Origin: DASXHY01 sp035552155
GTDB taxonomy: Bacteria > Verrucomicrobiota > Verrucomicrobiia > Limisphaerales > DASXHY01
Reading direction: 5' to 3'
Length of the DNA stretch: 64,000 bases
NCBI GenBank assembly: GCA_035552155.1
Contig: DASZLX010000046.1
Span: forward strand, 62,001-126,000
Part shown: positions 1-7,705 of the stretch, one piece after another
How the letters are laid out: each line of letters begins with the position of its first letter
Position numbering within the stretch: position 1 is the first letter of the stretch
Position numbers and translations under genes: made by a program
The notes under the pieces: generated by a model
The model's input: the letters and a program-made list of their open reading frames with translations, nothing else
Database searches by the model: none
Told to the model about the DNA's origin: nothing

Positions 1-506
1 TCGCGTATTTCGTTCCGCGCGCCGGTCGCATCGCCACCGTGAGCGAACTGCGTGATTTTCTCGGCGCCCGCCTGCCGGCCTACATGGTTCCCGCCATGTA
101 TGTCACGCTCGACACCGTGCCGCTCACGCCGAATGGCAAGGTGGATCGCGCCTCGTTGCCCGCGCCCGATGCTTCCAATCTCCTGGGCGAAGATGTCTTT
201 CACGCCCCGCGCACAGAAGTCGAGCAAGCCGTCGCCGGAATTCTCGCGCCGCTGCTCGGCGTCGAAAAAGTCGATGTCGAAGCCAATTTCTTCTCGCTCG
301 GTGGCCATTCATTGCTGGGCATCCAGCTCATTTCCCGCGTGCGCGATAGTCTCGGCGTCGAGCTTTCGTTGCGAACAGTATTTGAAGCGCCGAGCGTCGC
401 GGAACTGTCCGCCGAAATCGAGCGCCTCCTGTGCGCGAAACTCGAGTCCATGAGCGAAGAAGAAGTACAACGCACGTTGGGCCTCGCCGAAAAGGCCCAA
501 CCGTGA
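1..506 (+). CDS. Nonribosomal peptide synthetase, C-terminal fragment (end of adenylation domain + carrier domain)
   Basis: The gene enters from the left edge; the reading frame is open from base 3 and ends with TGA at 504-506. The visible part begins in the end of an adenylation domain (AYFVPR, then LPAYMVPAMYV and LTPNGKVDR, which contains the A10 lysine). A peptidyl carrier domain follows, with LGGHSLLGIQL, whose Ser takes the phosphopantetheine arm. No thioesterase or further module follows; the protein stops about 40 residues after the carrier helix. In assembly lines this layout means the last carrier hands its aminoacyl group to a separate enzyme or to a tailoring enzyme. The downstream P450 overlaps the stop codon, which suggests it acts on the carrier-bound or released product. 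Substrate specificity cannot be read because the specificity residues lie outside the window. Confidence 0.93.
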   Translation, partial: AYFVPRAGRIATVSELRDFLGARLPAYMVPAMYVTLDTVPLTPNGKVDRASLPAPDASNLLGEDVFHAPRTEVEQAVAGILAPLLGVEKVDVEANFFSLGGHSLLGIQLISRVRDSLGVELSLRTVFEAPSVAELSAEIERLLCAKLESMSEEEVQRTLGLAEKAQP

Positions 507-1765
507 ACGCGATGACCAGCCCGACTCCTTCCGAACCCGTGCCGGCAAAGAAAGCGCCCCCGCTCAGCTTGGCGGCGTTGCTCGATCCGGAAGTGCTCGG
601 CAATCCTTATCCGCTCTATCATCGCCTCCGCCGCGAGTCGCCGGTCCATTGGGATCCGTTGCTGCGCGTCTGGGTGGTCACGCGCTACGAGGATGTCATC
701 CGCGTGCTCCGGGATTTTTCCGCCGAACGCACACCCACACCGGCGCAACTCACCTTGATGGGCCTGGCCGCGCTCAATCCCGTCGCCCAGGTCATGGTGA
801 AGCAAATGCTTTTTCTGGACCCATCGGCCCACACCCGCATTCGCGGACTGGCATCCGCTGCCTTCACGCCGGCCAAGGTGGAAATGCTCCGCGGCCACAT
901 TCGCGAAATCGTCAAAAGCCTGCTCCAACCCGTCGCCTCCACCGGCAGCATGAACGTCATCGCCGATCTGGCCGAACCGTTGCCCTGCATCGTCACCGCC
1001 GAAATGCTCGGCGTCCCCGTCGAGGACCATCGCCAATTGAAATTGTGGTCGCAGGACTTCGCCGAAATTCTCGGCAACTTTCAGCACAACCCCGATCACG
1101 TCCAGCGCATCTTGAAATGCACCGAGGAAATGACCGCCTACTTCCGCGCCGCCATGAAGTCCGACCGCTTGCGGCCCGAGGGCCTGGTCAACTCCTTGAA
1201 GAACGCGGAACTCCAGGGCGACCGCCTGACCGAAGAGGAAGTCATCGCCAACTGCATCATCACCATGGTCGGCGGCCAGGAAACCACGACCAATTTGCTC
1301 GGCAACGGCGTGCTGGCGCTCCTGCGCAATCCCGCTGAATTGGAAAAATTGCGTGCCCATCCCGCGCTGGTTCCCTCCGCCGTCGAGGAATTGCTGCGCT
1401 ACGAAAGCCCCACGCAATACACCGCGCGCATCGCCACGCAGGACATCGAACTGGGCGGCCAACAAATCAAAAAGAAACAAGCCGTCTTTGCCGTGCTGGG
1501 AGCCGGCAACCGTGATCCGGAACGATTTCCCGATCCGGACAGGCTCGACCTGGCGCGGCCCGACAATAAACACCTCGCGTTTGGCTGGGGCGCGCACTTT
1601 TGTTTCGGCGCACCGCTCGCGCGCATGGAAGCGCACATGGCGTTCGAAGAATTGATCAAATTGGAGAACTGGGCGCTGGCTCCCGGCACCAAACTGGCCT
1701 GGCGCACGAATCTCGCCCTGCGCGGCCTGACCGCCTTGCCGATCACCTTCACGCCCGCTGCTTGA
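503..1765 (+). CDS. Cytochrome P450 monooxygenase
   Basis: A soluble bacterial class I-type P450 of about 420 residues. It has the I-helix oxygen-activation segment GGQETT (about residues 257-262), the K-helix E-x-x-R (E296-R299), and the heme loop FGWGAHFCFG with the thiolate Cys near residue 367. No membrane anchor is seen. The GTG at 503 overlaps the stop of the peptide synthetase (GTGA), so the two are translationally coupled; an ATG at 512 is an alternative start. A longer upstream reading frame exists but would run back through the carrier domain. Co-location with an NRPS points to oxidative tailoring, for example hydroxylation of a carrier-tethered amino acid. That role is inferred; the substrate is unknown. 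Ferredoxin and reductase partners are not in the window. Confidence 0.93.
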   Translation: MNAMTSPTPSEPVPAKKAPPLSLAALLDPEVLGNPYPLYHRLRRESPVHWDPLLRVWVVTRYEDVIRVLRDFSAERTPTPAQLTLMGLAALNPVAQVMVKQMLFLDPSAHTRIRGLASAAFTPAKVEMLRGHIREIVKSLLQPVASTGSMNVIADLAEPLPCIVTAEMLGVPVEDHRQLKLWSQDFAEILGNFQHNPDHVQRILKCTEEMTAYFRAAMKSDRLRPEGLVNSLKNAELQGDRLTEEEVIANCIITMVGGQETTTNLLGNGVLALLRNPAELEKLRAHPALVPSAVEELLRYESPTQYTARIATQDIELGGQQIKKKQAVFAVLGAGNRDPERFPDPDRLDLARPDNKHLAFGWGAHFCFGAPLARMEAHMAFEELIKLENWALAPGTKLAWRTNLALRGLTALPITFTPAA

Positions 1766-2630
1766 TTTACGATATTGGATTTACGATTTACGAGCGCTCG
1801 GACATTCAAGGAGCGCGTAAATCGTCATTCGTAAATCGCAAATAAGAGAAAAGCGCGGCAAAAGGTCTAATGAGATCGGCGCTCCCGCTATGCGGGATCA
1901 GTGCTCATATTGAGCGACCGACTATGCGGTAAGTCCTGACGCCCCGGCGGTAAGATCTCAATGCCGGTACTTGGACCGAAACACTTTCGTCGCGCACAAC
2001 TTTTGTCTCTCCAAAGCGAAAAACTTGCAAGCCAAAGTTATTCACCGAGTGGCACCGGGCCCATCTCATTTTTTGTGGCAGGTGCAATGTTAAATTTCCC
2101 AGTCCCGGAGGGATTTCCGAAAGTAGTCCGGCGTTTTAACGCCGGGAACTGATCCGCGGTCGCACGAGTCCCGGAGGGACGGCTGAGTCTGGCGTCACTC
2201 TTTGCTCGCGGTGAAGTCGAATCCACTACCTGAATTTCCCAAACGCTGGAACAACTTCATCGTTTCATCCATCCTCCATGGTATCACGGCGAAGAATCCG
2301 TCTTCGCCATTTTGCTTTCGTATTAACCATCTCAAATGTGAGATTTGGAGATTTGCAATTTGCAACCGTTCATCAACCGGCTTCCGGCCAAAAAAAGTTC
2401 AAGCGCGCCTCCCGCTGAGCGGTTGGATCATCGGATGGGCGGACTCGCTGGCAATCAGCAAGTTATAACCAGCCTCTCGCAATCGGCCTCTTTATCAATC
2501 CATTGCCAACTGCTGCGTCGTCCGCGTTTCACTGGCGCGCGTGGCCTTCACCCTGTAAAGTCCGTGTACCCATGACGGCGAAGCAATCCATAGCGGGTCC
2601 GTTCATCGCGAATCGCGTCCGGGAGCTTTT
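1764..2630. other. Repeat-rich intergenic stretch without a supported gene
   Basis: This stretch holds several repeat types and no convincing coding region. 1764-1845 contains GATTTAC-type heptamers in both orientations, which can fold into a stem around 1786-1830 and may end the P450 transcript. 2101-2113 and 2167-2180 are copies of a short palindrome, AGTCCCGGAGGGA, with a small perfect hairpin, CCGGCGTTTTAACGCCGG, between them (2128-2145). 2239-2256 carries AAACGCTGGAACAACTTC, which is also the left edge of the CTCTCC-type element seen at 3338 and 59034. The short open frames here have no recognisable protein features. Confidence 0.6.
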
Positions 2631-3263
2631 ATGATGCGCGTGTTGATCATCGACGATCACGCCATCGTGCGGCGCGGCCTCTCGGAAGTTTTCGCCGACG
2701 AATTTCCCGAATTGAAAATCGGCCAGGCCGAAAATTCCCGGGCCGCATTGGAGCTTATCACGGGGCAGGAATGGGACATCATCCTGCTCGACATCAACAT
2801 TCCTGGCCGCAGCGGTCTCGATGTGCTCAGCGAAATCAAACGGCTCCGGCCGCCAACCCCCGTGCTCGTCATCAGCGCCTATCCCGAGGAGGAATTCGCC
2901 ATCCGCGCCCTCAAGCTGGGCGCGTCGGGTTATTTGAACAAGAGCAGCGCCTCGGACGAGATCGTGGCCGCGACGAAGAAAGTCATGTCCGGCGGAAAAT
3001 ACGTCACCGCCGTCCTCGCCGAGAAATTGGCCGCCACCGTCGGCGGCGATCTCCAGCGCGCCCCGCACGAGAGCCTTTCCGGCCGCGAACTCCAGGTCCT
3101 GCAAATGATCGCCAAAGGAATGACGATCAAGGAAATCGCCGCCGAACTTGCGTTGAGCGAAAAAACCGTCGGCACCTATCGCAGCCGCATTTCAGTCAAA
3201 ATGGGCCTGGCCACCAACGTCGAGCTGACCCGTTACGCAATGCAGCATCGGCTCGTGGATTAA
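2631..3263 (+). CDS. NarL/FixJ-family response regulator (REC-LuxR)
   Basis: A two-domain response regulator of 210 residues. The receiver domain (about 1-120) has the acidic pair DD near the N-terminus, the phosphoacceptor Asp54 in LLDINIPG, the switch Ser in VISAYPE and the conserved Lys in YLNKSS. The C-terminal LuxR/GerE helix-turn-helix (about 145-207) contains LSGRELQVLQMIAKG and KEIAAELALSEKTVGTYRSRI. It binds DNA as a phosphorylation-controlled dimer. No sensor kinase is adjacent, so it is an orphan regulator here. The start is ATGATG, and either ATG is possible. A CTCTCC-type palindromic element lies between it and the next gene. Confidence 0.95.
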   Translation: MMRVLIIDDHAIVRRGLSEVFADEFPELKIGQAENSRAALELITGQEWDIILLDINIPGRSGLDVLSEIKRLRPPTPVLVISAYPEEEFAIRALKLGASGYLNKSSASDEIVAATKKVMSGGKYVTAVLAEKLAATVGGDLQRAPHESLSGRELQVLQMIAKGMTIKEIAAELALSEKTVGTYRSRISVKMGLATNVELTRYAMQHRLVD

Positions 3264-3337
3264 TTGATAATCAAAAGGTAAAAGCTTTTGTAAAAAGTCA
3301 GGCACAACAACGCGAGCCATCGGACTCGAATTTCTTC

Positions 3338-3397
3338 CAAACTGGAACAACTTCTACCTCTCCCATCGGATGGGAGAGGGCCGGGGTGAGGGCTCGA
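3338..3397 (+). repeat. Dispersed palindromic element, CTCTCC/GGGAGAGG type, copy 1
   Basis: The core CTCTCCCATCGGATGGGAGAG is a near-perfect hairpin followed by GGCCGGGGTGAGGG and preceded by CTGGAACAACTTC. Related copies lie at 14358-14402, 54541-54592 (decayed) and 59034-59096. REP-like elements of this sequence type are widespread in GC-rich bacteria. Confidence 0.8.
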
Positions 3398-3483
3398 ATG
3401 TGTGCTGAGTGCGGGACGATCCAACTTCCCGTTGCCCATTATTCTCTTTGCGAAAATTCCTGTCCGCCTTATTTTCGCAAAGT

Positions 3484-4407
3484 ATGCAGACGATTTCCCT
3501 GGGTGTGAGTCCGTTGACCAGCAGTCGGCTCTCTTATGGCTGCTGGCGTGTTGCCGACAACAAAGAAGACCCCGGTTCCGGCCGCCGCGCCGTATTGGCT
3601 GCTTACGAAGCCGGCTATACGCTTTTCGACAACGCGAATATTTACGGCGGTGGCGAGGCCGAAAAAGTCATGGGCGCCGCCCTCAAGGAAATTCCGGAAA
3701 TGCGCCGCCGCGTTTTAGTTCTCACCAAATGCGGCGTCCGCCACGGCGGCCATCCCACCCCCGACGCGCCAAACCGCTGGGATTTCTCCTTCGAACACAT
3801 CGTGGATTCCTGCGAGCAATCACTGAAACGTTTGGGCGTCGACGCGATCGATATTTTCATGCTGCATCGCCCGGATTTTCTCGCCGACCCGAACGAGATC
3901 GCCAAGGCGTTCGAGCAATTGCGCGCCGCGGGCAAGGCCCGTTATTTCGCCGTCAGCAACTTCCGCCCCACGCTCGTCGCGGCATTACTTGCGGCCTGTC
4001 CCATGCCGCTGATTTTGCATCAGGTCGAAATTAGCCTCGCCAAACTCGACGCCTTCACCGATGGCACCCTCGACCAATGCTCCGCCGAACGCATCACGCC
4101 GATGGCCTGGAGCCCGCTCGCCGCGGGCTTGATCGGCGATGGCGCGAAACGCCTCTTGCCGGCCCAAAAAAATTATCGCCCGGAAAAATTTCTGGCCGAG
4201 CTGGATGCCATCGCCGCCGTGCGCGGCGTGGGCCGCACGGTGATTGCGCTTTCGTGGCTCTTGAAACATCCCAGCAAAATCATTCCCATCGTCGGCTCCA
4301 TCAATCCCGACCGCATCCGCGAAGCCGCCAAAGCGCCCGAGATCGAACTGACCCGCGAGGAATGGTATCGCCTCCTGAATGCCGCGCGCGGCGAGCCGCT
4401 TCCTTGA
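3484..4407 (+). CDS. Aldo/keto reductase (YdhF-like)
   Basis: An NAD(P)H-dependent oxidoreductase of the aldo/keto reductase superfamily, 307 residues from the ATG at 3484. That start gives the usual N-terminus (MQTISLGVSPLTSSRLSYG); a longer frame back to 3409 runs into the repeat region and looks artefactual. The catalytic tetrad is visible as Asp49 (FDNANIYGG), Tyr54, Lys82 (TKCG) and His128 (LHRPD). The cofactor-binding end has PIVGSINPDRI, typical of the family. The overall pattern, including WDFSFEHI and QVEISL, resembles E. coli YdhF. The physiological carbonyl substrate is unknown. The gene lies 10-16 bases upstream of the RNA phosphodiesterase gene on the same strand, so the two probably share a transcript. 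Confidence 0.92.
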   Translation: MQTISLGVSPLTSSRLSYGCWRVADNKEDPGSGRRAVLAAYEAGYTLFDNANIYGGGEAEKVMGAALKEIPEMRRRVLVLTKCGVRHGGHPTPDAPNRWDFSFEHIVDSCEQSLKRLGVDAIDIFMLHRPDFLADPNEIAKAFEQLRAAGKARYFAVSNFRPTLVAALLAACPMPLILHQVEISLAKLDAFTDGTLDQCSAERITPMAWSPLAAGLIGDGAKRLLPAQKNYRPEKFLAELDAIAAVRGVGRTVIALSWLLKHPSKIIPIVGSINPDRIREAAKAPEIELTREEWYRLLNAARGEPLP

Positions 4408-4417
4408 GGAGTGAGAT

Positions 4418-5062
4418 TTGAAGATGGAGCATGGAAAGCCCGAGAAGTATCGATTGTTCGTCGCCATGTCTCCACCCGCCGACGTGAAAAACAGGATTGA
4501 AAAAGCGCAACACCAGTTGCGCCGCACCCTGCCGGGAAACACCATCCGTTGGACGAAACGCGAACAATTTCATGTGACGCTCAAATTTTTGGGAAATGTG
4601 GCCGCAACCCGCGTGGGAGAATTAACTGAAGCCCTGCGCAACGTGTGCCTCGGCGCCGGCGCATTGCGATTGCGCGCCGAGCGCATCGGATTTTTCCCCG
4701 GCGCGCGCGTTCCCCGCGTCCTGTGGGTCGGTGTGCAGGACCGACAAAACCTTTTGCCGCGCTTGCAAGCGCGCGTGGAAATCGGCGTAAAAGAATTCAC
4801 GAAAGACGAGGCAGCGAAGCCTGGGAGCGCCGGCGTCTCGCCGGCAAGTCGGGAAAAATTCACCGGCCACATCACGCTGGCCCGCATTCCGCGCCTCCGC
4901 CACTCGGAATCAGAAATCCTTTCCCAAGCCATCGCCGATTTCGCCGACCCGTTTTTCGGCGAATGGACCGCGAACCATGTCGAATTAATCCGCAGCGAAC
5001 TCTCATCGAGCGGTTCCCGTTACACCACGCTGGCGGAAATTCCATTGAGTGAAATACAATGA
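4418..5062 (+). CDS. thpR: RNA 2',3'-cyclic phosphodiesterase (2'-5' RNA ligase family)
   Basis: A 2H phosphoesterase of about 214 residues. Both catalytic H-x-T motifs are present: FHVTLKFLG near residue 52 and GHITLARI near residue 150. Family members open 2',3'-cyclic phosphates on RNA ends and can join 2'-5' bonds. The start is TTG 4418, five bases after GAGGAG, or ATG 4424. The stop overlaps the next start (ATGA at 5059-5062), which implies coupling. The loop before the second motif contains SAGVSPAS, encoded by a palindromic repeat (4823-4850) that runs in frame through the gene. This is an insertion in a variable surface loop, so the enzyme is probably still active. Confidence 0.93.
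   Translation: MKMEHGKPEKYRLFVAMSPPADVKNRIEKAQHQLRRTLPGNTIRWTKREQFHVTLKFLGNVAATRVGELTEALRNVCLGAGALRLRAERIGFFPGARVPRVLWVGVQDRQNLLPRLQARVEIGVKEFTKDEAAKPGSAGVSPASREKFTGHITLARIPRLRHSESEILSQAIADFADPFFGEWTANHVELIRSELSSSGSRYTTLAEIPLSEIQ
4823..4850 (+). repeat. GCCGGCG-TCT-CGCCGGC palindrome inside thpR
   Basis: A perfect inverted repeat, GCCGGCG/CGCCGGC, flanked by GGGAGC and AAGTC, lies in frame inside the phosphodiesterase gene. It is translated as GSAGVSPA. This residue string is familiar as a translated repeat in other Planctomycetes and Verrucomicrobia proteins, which supports the view that it is a mobile palindrome and not ancestral coding sequence. Confidence 0.75.
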
Positions 5063-6954
5063 GCGCAGCCTCCAACAAACGTTCCGAAGAATTCCTGAAA
5101 ATCAGCGGCCAGTTCAAACTCGGCGCGCTGGTGACCGAATCCTCCCATCCCGTCACCGCAAACCTGAGCGAAGTGGCGAAAGAGGACATTGCCCAGGCTC
5201 TCGATTTGCTCTTCCAGGTGGACAACGACGTCATTGCCAAATACCGCGAGTTCGCCGAATCGGGCAGGGCAGGGCAAATCAAGGAAGCTGTTTTGCGCGC
5301 GCTGCGCAACGGCGGAAAAATTTTCTTCACCGGCTGCGGTTCAACCGGTCGCTTGAGCATCCTCCTGGATTCCATCTGGCGCAATTTTTGGCAGCAACGT
5401 AGGAGACGAGGTGACGAGTCTCAAACTAAAGAAAAATTAAAGCATGTCGGCTGCGACGACCCGGCGGAGGATTTTGAAAACCGCACCTTCAGCGTCATGG
5501 CCGGCGGCGATTTCGCGCTCATCAAATCCGTCGAAGGCTTCGAGGACTTTGTAGCGTTCGGCAAAAAACAAATCGCCGATCTCGGCGTCTCCCATAAAGA
5601 TGTCGTCTTCGCCATCACTGAAGGCGGCGAAACCTCCTTCGTCATCGGCACCGCCTGGCAAGGCGTCGAAGTCGGGGCAAAAGTTTATTTCGTCTACAAC
5701 AACCCCGACGACATCCTTTGCCAGCACGTCGAGCGCAGCCGCGAAGTGATTCAAGACGCGCGCATCGAGAAAATTAATCTCACCACCGGCCCCATGGCCA
5801 TCACCGGTTCCACGCGCATGCAGGCAACCACGATTCAACTTTGCGTGCTGCTGACCGTGATGGAGATGGTGGTAAGAGAGTTGATTGCAGGAGAAGAGAG
5901 TGAGATGCCGGCACGCTTGGATTCCGCAGCGGTGCCCCCACAGTTTTTGACCAGGCTGACGGAGATGCACGCGAGCCTGCGAAGCCCGGAGGTCCTTGCT
6001 CAACTCGCGAAACTGGTTTCGCTGGAAGAATCGGTTTATCGCGGTGGCCATAAAAATAATTATTACGCGGACCATTTTGGCACCGATGTTTTGACCGATA
6101 CCACGGAGCGCTCGCCCACCTATTGCACACCGCCATTTCGGAAATTCGATGATGACAAAGCTGCGGAATCATGGGCATTTCTCTTTCTTCCTTATGCGGA
6201 GACTACAGCTGCGTGGGGGCAAATTCTCAAGCGCGAGCCGAGGTGCGTGGAATGGAAGGAAAGCGAAGTGCGCGAGCTGGTGAATGAAGAAAAATTTGCG
6301 CGCACGTATGGCATCGTCCAAAAAATCAGCCGTGCCGAATTGATGCGCTTCAAGATTGGCCTGGACGGTTTTAATTATCGTCAGATACGCGCGAACGACA
6401 GTTCCGTCGCCATTTTATCCGGATATGACGGCAATCAACTAACGGAAAGTTTTCTGAGTGCGGCCTGCGTTCCCTCCACTCGGAGCGCTTATGTTTATTT
6501 CGGCCCTCGGGAATCAGTCAATTCAATGCGACAGACGATGGCCAAACGGAATTCGGATTCAATTCCCATCCTCGTCCCCTGTCCTCAAACCGATTTCCTC
6601 CTCGACGGCGTGACCCGTGCCGGCGTCAAAATGCTGCTCAACGCCCTTTCCACCTGCACCATGGTCCGCCTCGGTCGCGTGATGGGCAACTACATGATCT
6701 GGGTCGTGGCCAGCAATCTGAAGCTCATCGACCGCGCCACCCGTTACATTGTAAAACTCGCCGGATTGAATTATGAAGACGCAAACCGATTGCTTTTTGA
6801 AGTCATCGAATATATCGAGCCGCGCATGAAAGTCGACCAGGCATATCCACCCGTCGTCGGAATGGCCGTGCTGCGAGCCCGGCACAAACTCACGAACGAG
6901 CAGGCGGAAGAGCGGCTCAAAGCAGAATCTTCTTCAATGGCAGTTCAGCGGTAG
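5059..6954 (+). CDS. Tandem SIS-domain protein of the MurQ/GCKR type
   Basis: A 631-residue sugar-isomerase (SIS) fold protein. The N-terminal part resembles N-acetylmuramic acid 6-phosphate etherase: LVTESSHP, then GKIFFTGCGSTGRLS, then FAITEGGETSFVIG. The C-terminal part ends with KMLLNALSTCTMVRLGRVMGN, very like the MurQ helix. MurQ is about 300 residues, so this protein is double length, like the eukaryotic glucokinase regulatory protein with two SIS halves. The likely ligand is a phosphosugar or amino-sugar phosphate. Whether it is an etherase or a regulator cannot be read from the sequence. It is coupled to thpR by an ATGA overlap. Residues about 113-121 (QQRRRRGDESQT) are encoded by a dispersed repeat (5398-5422) inserted in frame. 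Confidence 0.85.
   Translation: MSAASNKRSEEFLKISGQFKLGALVTESSHPVTANLSEVAKEDIAQALDLLFQVDNDVIAKYREFAESGRAGQIKEAVLRALRNGGKIFFTGCGSTGRLSILLDSIWRNFWQQRRRRGDESQTKEKLKHVGCDDPAEDFENRTFSVMAGGDFALIKSVEGFEDFVAFGKKQIADLGVSHKDVVFAITEGGETSFVIGTAWQGVEVGAKVYFVYNNPDDILCQHVERSREVIQDARIEKINLTTGPMAITGSTRMQATTIQLCVLLTVMEMVVRELIAGEESEMPARLDSAAVPPQFLTRLTEMHASLRSPEVLAQLAKLVSLEESVYRGGHKNNYYADHFGTDVLTDTTERSPTYCTPPFRKFDDDKAAESWAFLFLPYAETTAAWGQILKREPRCVEWKESEVRELVNEEKFARTYGIVQKISRAELMRFKIGLDGFNYRQIRANDSSVAILSGYDGNQLTESFLSAACVPSTRSAYVYFGPRESVNSMRQTMAKRNSDSIPILVPCPQTDFLLDGVTRAGVKMLLNALSTCTMVRLGRVMGNYMIWVVASNLKLIDRATRYIVKLAGLNYEDANRLLFEVIEYIEPRMKVDQAYPPVVGMAVLRARHKLTNEQAEERLKAESSSMAVQR
5398..5422 (+). repeat. GTAGGAGACGAGGTGACGAG repeat inside the SIS gene
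   Basis: A short repeat running from CGTAGGAGACGAG to ACGAGTCTC is embedded in frame in the SIS gene and adds an Arg-rich loop. A related start (CCGTAGGAGAAA) occurs at 52258 in the region upstream of fliW. Its family assignment rests on visual similarity only. Confidence 0.55.
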
Positions 6955-7155
6955 AGCCTTTTGAGTGCGTCCGTCGCACTGCAGCACGAGTTCCATGTCT
7001 GTGAAACCGTTCAACAGGCAGGTATGCACCACATGCATCAAATGCGGAAAATCCAACGCGCGATCCACGCGGCTCGTCCAGCGTCCGTCCCCGCGGAAAA
7101 ACTTTCCCGTTCGCGCGCACCGCAACAATCGTCTCATCGGCTTCGTGAAATCCAT
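6934..7155 (-). CDS. Small conserved-looking protein, 73 residues
   Basis: A 73-residue reading frame from ATG at 7155 (RTGKFFRGDG...FPHLMHVVHTCL...FTDMELVLQCDG). A ribosome site AGGAAG lies about 8 bases upstream. Its pattern of a short strand-forming GKFF-GDGRW start, a helix with Phe/His/Val spacing, then a DMELVLQ strand is compact and protein-like, unlike the shadow frames around it. Its last 21 bases overlap the end of the SIS gene on the other strand. A longer frame to 7278 exists but has no ribosome site. I know no function for it. Small proteins of this shape are common, unnamed neighbours in Verrucomicrobia and Planctomycetes (recollection, not checked). Confidence 0.55.
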   Translation of the reverse strand: MDFTKPMRRLLRCARTGKFFRGDGRWTSRVDRALDFPHLMHVVHTCLLNGFTDMELVLQCDGRTQKALPLNCH

Positions 7156-7308
7156 GCCGGTAATCTTCCTTAACCTTGCGGCCGGGGAAATGGGGTGAAT
7201 CCCGGAGTACGGTTTCGGTTTCGAGTTTCCGTTTGGAACCTCGCGGCGTCCGCCTGTTTTCGCGCAGGACTGAGGCACCTTAATTTTCAGAAGCCAAAAA
7301 CCAAAAAG

Positions 7309-7356
7309 ATCGCCGTGAGCCGATCTCGGCTCATCGCCGCGGTTTCAATGGAAATG
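7309..7356 (+). repeat. 48-bp repeat D, copy 1 (coding-like)
   Basis: This stretch matches 21632-21687 at roughly three quarters of positions (shared blocks CAAAAAGA, GCCGAT-TCGGCTCAT and ATGGAAATG). Differences fall mainly at third positions of one frame, which reads KK-x-AV-x-R-x-RLIA...MEM in both copies. It sits just upstream of hairpin element copy A. Confidence 0.6.
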
Positions 7357-7443
7357 AGCTCAATGGAGATGCTCAACGGGAAAATGCTCTCATACGACAT
7401 TTCGCTCAGATCGCTCAGGTCGCTCAGGTCGCTGAGATATGAT

Positions 7444-7640
7444 TTGACATTAGAACCATCAAAAATAAAATGCGCCTACCCATTTGCCACTATTACAAAT
7501 GGGTAGGCGAGATATTTTAAGTTTCAGCCTCTTGAACACTTGCTGCCAGCTTTCGCATTGACGATTTCGAGACTTCTGCCGGTTGTTCCGGTTCAATCAC
7601 CTCAATAAATTTTCGTTGAAATCTTTGGAGCCCGGATGCG
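7444..7640 (+). repeat. Hairpin element H, copy A (promoter-like motif + 14-bp inverted repeat + conserved tail)
   Basis: TTGACA at 7444-7449, 16 bases, then TAAAAT at 7466-7471. One base later comes the inverted repeat CGCCTACCCATTTG (7473-7486), a 9-base loop, and CAAATGGGTAGGCG (7496-7509). About 130 bases of sequence related to the other two copies follow, including GCCAGCTTTCGCA, GCGATTTCG-like and AATCTTTGGA blocks. The element ends about 65 bases before frr and points towards it. It could be an sRNA gene, a 5' leader, an operator-promoter cassette, or a non-autonomous mobile element. Confidence 0.8.
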
Positions 7641-7705
7641 TCGGCCTTCGTTTCGCGACTTGTGACTATACAGTGCCATCCGGCTTTGTTAGGTTTTCCG
7701 GACTT

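Noticed and set aside
200..1636. 478-codon open frame on the minus strand
   Set aside because: It is antisense to the NRPS end and the P450, both with intact catalytic motifs; the translation lacks any recognisable domain.
2202..2468. 88-codon open frame upstream of the LuxR regulator
   Set aside because: It has no ribosome site and no coherent hydrophobic pattern, and lies in a repeat-rich gap.
7195..7506. 103-codon open frame on the plus strand containing repeat D
   Set aside because: It ends inside hairpin element H, contains low-complexity SLRSLRSLR and has no ribosome site. The similarity to 21632-21687 is treated as a repeat, not as a gene.
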